Made by a program: the position numbers and the translations under genes | The notes under the pieces: generated by a model | The model's input: only the letters and a program-made list of their open reading frames with translations | Database searches by the model: none | Told to the model about the DNA's origin: nothing | Part shown: piece by piece, positions 59,508-64,000 of the stretch | Position numbering within the stretch: the stretch's first letter is position 1 | Layout of the letters: each line of letters starts with the position of its first letter | Assembly: GCF_003610255.1 (NCBI RefSeq) | Contig: NZ_RAPS01000001.1 | Coordinates: forward strand, 1,922,001-1,986,000 | Direction of reading: 5' to 3' | Source of the DNA: Streptomyces sp. TLI_171 | GTDB lineage: Bacteria > Actinomycetota > Actinomycetes > Streptomycetales > Streptomycetaceae | DNA: 64,000 nucleotides

Positions 59508-59621
59508 TCAGTGCCCCTGCCAGCCCCCACATCGCGTCAGGCCGCCCTGGCCGCTGCCGAGGACGCCGCTGCCGATGCGGCCGCCTTCCTTGTCCATGCC
59601 CGAGAACGCCTCGCTGGGCAT
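59508..59621 (-). CDS. Candidate 37-residue peptide coupled to cysN
   Basis: The cysN stop codon forms TGATG, so an ATG (59621-59619) begins one base inside it. It opens a 38-codon frame beginning 'MPSEAFSGMDKEGGRIGSGV', rich in Gly and ending 'CGGWQGH'. Nearly all third positions are G or C, unlike chance frames, and the start is coupled to cysN by re-initiation. I do not recognise the peptide. Its position between cysN and ssuA suggests a small partner or a leader-type element. Confidence 0.45.
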   Translation of the reverse strand: MPSEAFSGMDKEGGRIGSGVLGSGQGGLTRCGGWQGH

Positions 59622-60973
59622 CAGACCCAGTCCTCCTCTTGGGAAGCGTCGGTGGTGCTGACGGTGTCGAAGGCCTCGCCCGCCATGCCGGCGGTGAGGG
59701 TGGTGCCGTCGGCCGGGTCGATCAGGATGAACGAGCCGGTCCGGCGGTTGTCGGTGTAGTCGTCGAGGGCCAGCGGCTCGGCGGTGCGCAGCACCACGTG
59801 GCCGATGTCGTTGACGTTCAACCCCTCGGGGGCGGGGCGCTGTTCGAGGCCCCCTTCCTCGATGGGTGCGGTGATGTCGATCCGGTAGGAGATCTCCTTG
59901 ACCAGCGCGCGCACGGTGCGGGTGGTGTGCTTGAGCAGCACCTTCGCGCCGACGTGCAGCGGACGCTCGTTCAGGTGGCAGACGGTGGCCTGGACGTCCT
60001 TGGTGGGGACGGGGGCCGGGCCGCCCGCGATCAGGTCGCCGCGGGAGATGTCGATGTCGTCGGCGAGGCGGACCGTCACCGACTGCGGGGCCCAGGCGAT
60101 CTCGGTCTGCACGCCGAGCGCGTCGATCGCCGCGACGGTGGTGGTGTGGCCCGAGGGCAGCACCGTCACCCGGTCGCCGACCCGCAGCACGCCGGAGGCC
60201 AGCTGGCCCGCGTAGCCGCGGTAGTCGTGGAACTCCTCGCTCTGCGGCCGGATCACGTACTGGACCGGGAAGCGGGCCGGCTCGACGCTCGGGTCGGTGC
60301 CGACCGGCACCGTCTCCAGGTGCTCCAGCAGCGTCGGGCCGCCGTACCAGTCCATGTTGGCGGAGGGCTCGACCACGTTGTCGCCGGCCAGCGCCGAGAT
60401 CGGCACCGCGACGACGTCCTTGACGCCGAGCGAGGCGGCGTAGGCGGTGAACTCCTCGGCGATCCGCGCGAACACCGGCTCGGCGTAGTCGACCAGGTCC
60501 ATCTTGTTGACGGCGAGGACGACGTGCGGGACGCGCAGCAGGGCGGCGACCGCGGCGTGCCGGCGGGTCTGCTCGACCACGCCGTTGCGGGCGTCGACCA
60601 GCACCACGGCGAGTTCGGCGGTGGACGCGCCGGTCACCATGTTGCGGGTGTACTGCACGTGGCCGGGGGTGTCGGCGAGGATGAACCGGCGCCGGGCGGT
60701 GGCGAAGTAGCGGTACGCCACGTCGATGGTGATGCCCTGCTCGCGCTCGGCGCGCAGGCCGTCGGTGAGCAGCGCCAGGTCGGGGGCCTCCTGGCCGCGC
60801 CGGCGGGAGGCGTGCTCGACGGCCTCCAGCTGGTCGGCCAGCACCGACTTGGAGTCGTGCAGCAGCCGGCCCACCAGGGTGGACTTGCCGTCGTCGACGC
60901 TGCCGGCGGTGGCGAAGCGCAACAGCGAGGTGGCGGTGCCGGTCTGGGTCAGGCCGGCTCGGGTGGTGCTCAT
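59621..60973 (-). CDS. cysN: Sulfate adenylyltransferase large (GTPase) subunit
   Basis: The 450-residue protein is a translation-factor-like GTPase that drives ATP sulfurylase. GTP-binding motifs are G1 'GSVDDGKSTL' (24-33), G3 'DTPGH' (101-105) and G4 'NKMD' (156-159). The second and third domains follow with 'FPVQYVIRP' and 'DYRGYAGQLASG'. The fused APS kinase domain seen in some CysNC proteins is absent; a separate cysC is present. It works as a heterodimer with CysD, whose stop lies two bases upstream. Confidence 0.95.
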   Translation of the reverse strand: MSTTRAGLTQTGTATSLLRFATAGSVDDGKSTLVGRLLHDSKSVLADQLEAVEHASRRRGQEAPDLALLTDGLRAEREQGITIDVAYRYFATARRRFILADTPGHVQYTRNMVTGASTAELAVVLVDARNGVVEQTRRHAAVAALLRVPHVVLAVNKMDLVDYAEPVFARIAEEFTAYAASLGVKDVVAVPISALAGDNVVEPSANMDWYGGPTLLEHLETVPVGTDPSVEPARFPVQYVIRPQSEEFHDYRGYAGQLASGVLRVGDRVTVLPSGHTTTVAAIDALGVQTEIAWAPQSVTVRLADDIDISRGDLIAGGPAPVPTKDVQATVCHLNERPLHVGAKVLLKHTTRTVRALVKEISYRIDITAPIEEGGLEQRPAPEGLNVNDIGHVVLRTAEPLALDDYTDNRRTGSFILIDPADGTTLTAGMAGEAFDTVSTTDASQEEDWV

Positions 60974-60975
60974 GC

Positions 60976-61914
60976 TTAGAAGTACCCCTCGCGCTTGCGG
61001 TCTTCCATGGCGGCCTCGGACATCTTGTCGTCGGCGCGCGTCGCCCCTCGTTCGGTGAGGCGGGAGGCGGCGATCTCGGTGATCACGGCCTCGATAGTGT
61101 CGGCGTCGGAGTCGACCGCGCCGGTGCAGGACATGTCGCCGACGGTGCGGTAGCGCACCAGCCGGGTCTCGACCGGCTCGTTCGCCTTCGGGCCGCCCCA
61201 CTCGCCGGCGGTCAGCCACATGCCGTCGCGCTGGAACACCTCGCGGCGGTGGGCGTAGTAGATCTCGGGGAGCTCGATGCCCTCGCGCTCGATGTACTGC
61301 CAGACGTCCAGCTCGGTCCAGTTGGACAGCGGGAACACCCGGACGTGCTCGCCGACCGCGTGCCGGCCGTTGTACAGCGACCACAGCTCGGGGCGCTGGC
61401 GGCGCGGGTCCCAGGCGCCGAACTCGTCGCGGAGCGAGAAGACGCGCTCCTTGGCGCGGGCCTTCTCCTCGTCGCGGCGGCCGCCGCCGAACACGGCGTC
61501 GAACTTGTTGGACTCGATGCCGTCCAGCAGCGGGACGGTCTGCAGCGGGTTGCGCAGCCCGTCGGCGCGCTCCCGGAGCACGCCGCGGTCGATGAAGTCC
61601 TGGACGGAGGCGACGTGCAGCCGCAGGTTGTGCTTCGCCACCGCGCGGTCCCGGTACGCCAGGACCTCGGGGAAGTTGTGCCCGGTGTCCACGTGCAGCA
61701 GGGCGAACGGCACCGGGGCGGGCGCGAAGGCCTTCAGCGCCAGGTGCAGCATGACGATGGAGTCCTTGCCGCCGGAGAACAGGATCACCGGCCGCTCGAA
61801 CTCGCCCGCGACCTCGCGGAAGATGTGCACCGACTCGGCCTCCAGCGCGTCCAGGTGGGACAACGCGTACGGGCTGTCCTCGGCCTGCACCAGGCGCTGC
61901 GTGGTGACGGTCAT
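60976..61914 (-). CDS. cysD: Sulfate adenylyltransferase small subunit
   Basis: The 312-residue protein has the PP-loop 'LFSGGKDSIVMLHLA' (residues about 45-59), which binds ATP, and family motifs 'LLHVDTGHNFPEVLAYRD', 'DAVFGGGRRDEEKARAKERVFS' and 'PLSNWTELDVWQYI'. It makes adenosine 5'-phosphosulfate from sulfate and ATP with CysN. Its ATG overlaps the cysC stop by four bases. Confidence 0.96.
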   Translation of the reverse strand: MTVTTQRLVQAEDSPYALSHLDALEAESVHIFREVAGEFERPVILFSGGKDSIVMLHLALKAFAPAPVPFALLHVDTGHNFPEVLAYRDRAVAKHNLRLHVASVQDFIDRGVLRERADGLRNPLQTVPLLDGIESNKFDAVFGGGRRDEEKARAKERVFSLRDEFGAWDPRRQRPELWSLYNGRHAVGEHVRVFPLSNWTELDVWQYIEREGIELPEIYYAHRREVFQRDGMWLTAGEWGGPKANEPVETRLVRYRTVGDMSCTGAVDSDADTIEAVITEIAASRLTERGATRADDKMSEAAMEDRKREGYF

Positions 61915-62477
61915 GCCAGGCCCCTCTCGGTCAGGAAGGCGTGCAGTTCTGCGGCGGACTCGGACACCGAGCGGCCCTGCGTCTGGATCCGCAGCTCGGG
62001 CTTCTCGGGGGCCTCGTAGGGGTCGTCGACGCCGGTCAGGCCGGAGATCTCGCCGGCCGCCTGCTTGGCGTAGAGGCCCTTGACGTCCCGCTCGGAGCAG
62101 AGCTCGACGGGCGTGGCGACGTGGATCTCCAGGAACTCGGTGCCGTTGGCGGCGTGCCGCTCGCGGACCGCGGTGCGGGAGTCGGCGAACGGGGCGATCA
62201 CCGGGGCGAGCACCTTGACGCCGTTGGCGGCCAGCTTCTCGGCGACGAAGCCGATCCGGGTGACGTTGGTGTGCCGGTCCTCGCGGGTGAAGCCGAGTCC
62301 CTTGGAGAGGAACTCGCGGATCTCGTCACCGTCCAGCACCTCGACCCGGTGGCCCTCGGCGCGCAGGCGCTCGGCGAGCGCGAACGCGAGGGTGGTCTTG
62401 CCCGCGCTGGGCAGGCCGGTCAGCCACACGGTGGCGCCGCGCTCGCGGCCCGCGGCCAGAGTGTCGGCGGTGGTCAC
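61911..62477 (-). CDS. cysC: Adenylylsulfate kinase
   Basis: The 188-residue kinase carries the P-loop 'GLPSAGKTT' (21-29) and 'DGDEIREFLSKGLGFTREDR' with the APS-binding residues. It phosphorylates APS to PAPS. Start GTG 62477 has AGGAGT eight bases upstream. Because CysH here has the [4Fe-4S] APS-reductase cysteines, the role of CysC may be mainly PAPS supply for sulfation. Confidence 0.94.
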   Translation of the reverse strand: MTTADTLAAGRERGATVWLTGLPSAGKTTLAFALAERLRAEGHRVEVLDGDEIREFLSKGLGFTREDRHTNVTRIGFVAEKLAANGVKVLAPVIAPFADSRTAVRERHAANGTEFLEIHVATPVELCSERDVKGLYAKQAAGEISGLTGVDDPYEAPEKPELRIQTQGRSVSESAAELHAFLTERGLA

Positions 62478-62527
62478 GGTGGTTACTCCTGACGGTCGGT
62501 GACGGTGGTTCAGGTGGGGGTTGCGGC

Positions 62528-63226
62528 TCAGAGGTGGATGCCGCACTCGGTCTTGCCGGAGCCCGCCCAGCGGCCCGCCCGGCCCTCCTCGCCCTCGCCG
62601 GGCTTGGCGGTGCAGGACAGCGGCGAGCAGCCGATCGAGGTGTAGCCCTCCCACAGCAGCGGGTTCAGCAGCACCCCGTTGGCCTGGACGTACGCGTCGA
62701 CGTCGGCCTGGGTCCAGCGGGCGATGGGGGCGAGCTTCACCTTGCGGCGCTTCGCGTCCCAGGCCACCACGGGGGTGTTGGCGCGGGACGGCGACTCGTC
62801 GCGGCGCAGCCCGGTCGCCCAGGCGTCGTACCCGCCCAGGCCCCGGTTCAGCGGCTCGACCTTGCGCAGCGAGCAGCACAAGTCGGGGTCGCGGTCGTGC
62901 AGGTGGGGCCCGTACTGGGCGTCCTGCTCGGCCACGGTGAGCTTCGGGGTCAGCGTGATCACGTTGACCGGCATGGTCGCGGCGACGGCGTCCCGGGTGC
63001 CGATGGTCTCGGCGAAGTGGTAGCCGGTGTCCAGGAACACCACGTCCACGCCGGGCAGCGCGGTGGAGGCCAGGTGGGCGACGACCGCGTCCTCCATCGA
63101 GGAGGTGACGCAGAAGCGCTTGCCGAAGGTGTCGGCCGCCCACTGCAGGATCTCCTGCGCGGTGGCCTCCTCCAGCTCACGGCCGGCCCGGAGGGCGATC
63201 GCCTCGTAGTCAGTCGCGGTCGTCAT
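62528..63226 (-). CDS. cysH: Adenylylsulfate (APS) reductase
   Basis: The 232-residue enzyme has 'RFCVTSSMEDAVVAHL' and 'VVFLDTGYHFAET' at the nucleotide site. Iron-sulfur cysteines are C117-C118 ('DPDLCCSLRKVEPL') and C200/C205 ('SIGCSPLSCTAK'); the nucleophile C228 is in 'KTECGIHL'. The paired cysteines mark the bacterial APS-type enzyme with a [4Fe-4S] cluster. The second pair is spaced C-x4-C where the textbook motif is C-x2-C. It reduces APS to sulfite using thioredoxin. Its 5' end overlaps the small zinc-ribbon gene. Confidence 0.95.
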   Translation of the reverse strand: MTTATDYEAIALRAGRELEEATAQEILQWAADTFGKRFCVTSSMEDAVVAHLASTALPGVDVVFLDTGYHFAETIGTRDAVAATMPVNVITLTPKLTVAEQDAQYGPHLHDRDPDLCCSLRKVEPLNRGLGGYDAWATGLRRDESPSRANTPVVAWDAKRRKVKLAPIARWTQADVDAYVQANGVLLNPLLWEGYTSIGCSPLSCTAKPGEGEEGRAGRWAGSGKTECGIHL

Positions 63227-63386
63227 GTCCGTTACCCCCGTTGGTCGTCGACAGCAGTCCGAGGAACTTCAACTGGAAGCCCCGGCGGCACGCCCGGCAT
63301 TCCCACGCCCCGTGGCCGCTCTCGGACGGGCGCAGGTCCTCGTCCCCGCAGTACGGGCAGTAGAAAGGCGCGGCGCGCTCGGTCAT
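63210..63386 (-). CDS. Small zinc-ribbon protein in the sulfur operon
   Basis: The 58-residue protein has a zinc ribbon with two CxxC knuckles: 'YCPYCGDEDLRPSESGHGAW' then 'ECRACRRGFQLKFLG'. Its ATG overlaps the sir stop by four bases, and its 3' end overlaps cysH by 17 bases, so it is made together with the reductases. A role in assembly, electron transfer or regulation of APS/sulfite reduction is possible; the function is unknown. Confidence 0.8.
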   Translation of the reverse strand: MTERAAPFYCPYCGDEDLRPSESGHGAWECRACRRGFQLKFLGLLSTTNGGNGHDDRD

Positions 63387-64000
63387 GACAACTGCTCCTC
63401 GGTGGCGCGGACGGTCCACTGGGCGAAGCGCTCGCCGTCCTGACGGTCCGCCTGGTAACGGGTCAGCAGGCGCTCGACGTAGTCGGGCAGTTCGGCGCTG
63501 GTGACCTTCAGGCCGCGGATCTTGCGGCCGAAGCCGGCGTCCAGGCCGAGCGCGCCGCCCAGGTGGACCTGGAAGCCCTCCACCTGCTCGCCGTTCTCGT
63601 CGGTGACCAGCTGGCCCTTGAGGCCGATGTCGGCGGTCTGGATGCGGGCGCAGGCGTTCGGGCAGCCGTTGATGTTGATGCTCAGCGGCTCGTCGAACTC
63701 CGGGAGGCGGCGCTCCAGTTCGTCGATCAGGGACTGGCCGCGGCCCTTGGTCTCGACGATCGCGAGCTTGCAGTACTCGATGCCGGTGCAGGCCATCGTG
63801 CCGCGCCGGAACGTCGACGGGGTGACCCGCAGGTCCAGCGCCTCCAGGCCGGCCACCAGGGACTCGACCCGGTCCTCGGCGACGTCCAGGACGATCATCT
63901 TCTGCTCGACCGTGGTGGCCAGGCGGCCGGAGCCGTGCTCGGCCGCCAGGTCGGCGATCTGCGCGAGCAGCTTGCCGTTGACCCGGCCGACCCGCGGCGC
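63383..64000 (-). CDS. sir: Sulfite reductase (ferredoxin/nitrite-reductase type), C-terminal part
   Basis: Only the last 205 codons are in the window; the gene continues past the right edge. The siroheme and [4Fe-4S] ligands are visible as 'MACTGIEYCKLAIVETKGR' (C-x5-C) and 'NINGCPNACARIQTADIGLKG' (C-x3-C), the last Cys bridging siroheme. 'GFQVHLGGALGLDAGFGRKIRG' is typical of the SIR/NIR family. It reduces sulfite to sulfide at the end of assimilation. Nitrite reductase is unlikely given the cys neighbours. Confidence 0.93.
   Translation of the reverse strand, partial: APRVGRVNGKLLAQIADLAAEHGSGRLATTVEQKMIVLDVAEDRVESLVAGLEALDLRVTPSTFRRGTMACTGIEYCKLAIVETKGRGQSLIDELERRLPEFDEPLSININGCPNACARIQTADIGLKGQLVTDENGEQVEGFQVHLGGALGLDAGFGRKIRGLKVTSAELPDYVERLLTRYQADRQDGERFAQWTVRATEEQLS

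Overview
The window is very GC-rich actinobacterial chromosome, almost certainly from a Streptomycetaceae member (Streptomyces or Kitasatospora). The evidence is strong G/C preference at third codon positions, GTG and TTG starts, a SARP regulator, SpoIIE/HATPase phosphatase pairs, a DUF2637 protein, a Tat-exported phosphoesterase and a chitinase with a DasR-type operator. No rRNA, tRNA, CRISPR array, insertion sequence or attachment site was seen. Gene order looks like ordinary chromosome with short operons.

Left part (1-13.4 kb): a MerR regulator cut by the window edge, the 3' remnant of a quinone-oxidoreductase-like gene, an MmpL exporter behind an AT-rich operator, an HxlR regulator divergent from an AlaA-type aminotransferase, a small lipoprotein, YnfA, a Tat-exported phosphoesterase, a class IV aminotransferase, a DinB-fold protein, a KstD-like flavoprotein and a large secreted nuclease.

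Metal and polymer part (13.4-27.4 kb): a NiCoT nickel permease with a perfect Nur box, a secreted GH18 chitinase with a DasR-like dre palindrome inside its promoter, a membrane esterase, a GT39 transferase with a Gly/Asn repeat tail, a secreted HNH nuclease, moaA divergent from a MobA/MocA-like transferase, a zinc-ribbon protein with a restriction-endonuclease-like tail, a TPR protein and an FhuF-type iron-sulfur protein behind an iron box.

Signalling and nitrogen part (27.4-38.3 kb): DUF2637, a PAS-GAF-SpoIIE-HATPase phosphatase, a HATPase anti-sigma-like protein, then ureAB-ureC-aguA. UreC keeps every nickel ligand but has altered flap and pocket residues, and no ureDEFG is present. Its pairing with agmatine deiminase suggests that it may act on a ureido compound such as N-carbamoylputrescine. 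An SGNH hydrolase and a GntR regulator divergent from two small genes follow.

Middle-right part (38.3-55.6 kb): a TetR regulator, a degenerate PP2C-like protein with 23-residue repeats, a secreted-protein/DUF3105/DUF305 cluster, MFS-MarR, Ada-AlkA plus Ogt (alkylation repair), a STAND NTPase with an amyloid-like N-terminal motif divergent from an AfsR-type SARP, and an XRE regulator divergent from an SMP-30-like secreted protein.

Right end (55.6-64 kb): a tightly packed leftward sulfur assimilation operon. Its order is sir (cut by the edge), a small zinc-ribbon protein, cysH, cysC, cysD, cysN, a 37-codon ORF, then the ssu-type transporter (binding protein, ATPase, permease) and a sirohydrochlorin chelatase. 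Together these import sulfonate or sulfate-ester sulfur, activate and reduce sulfate, and supply siroheme for the sulfite reductase.
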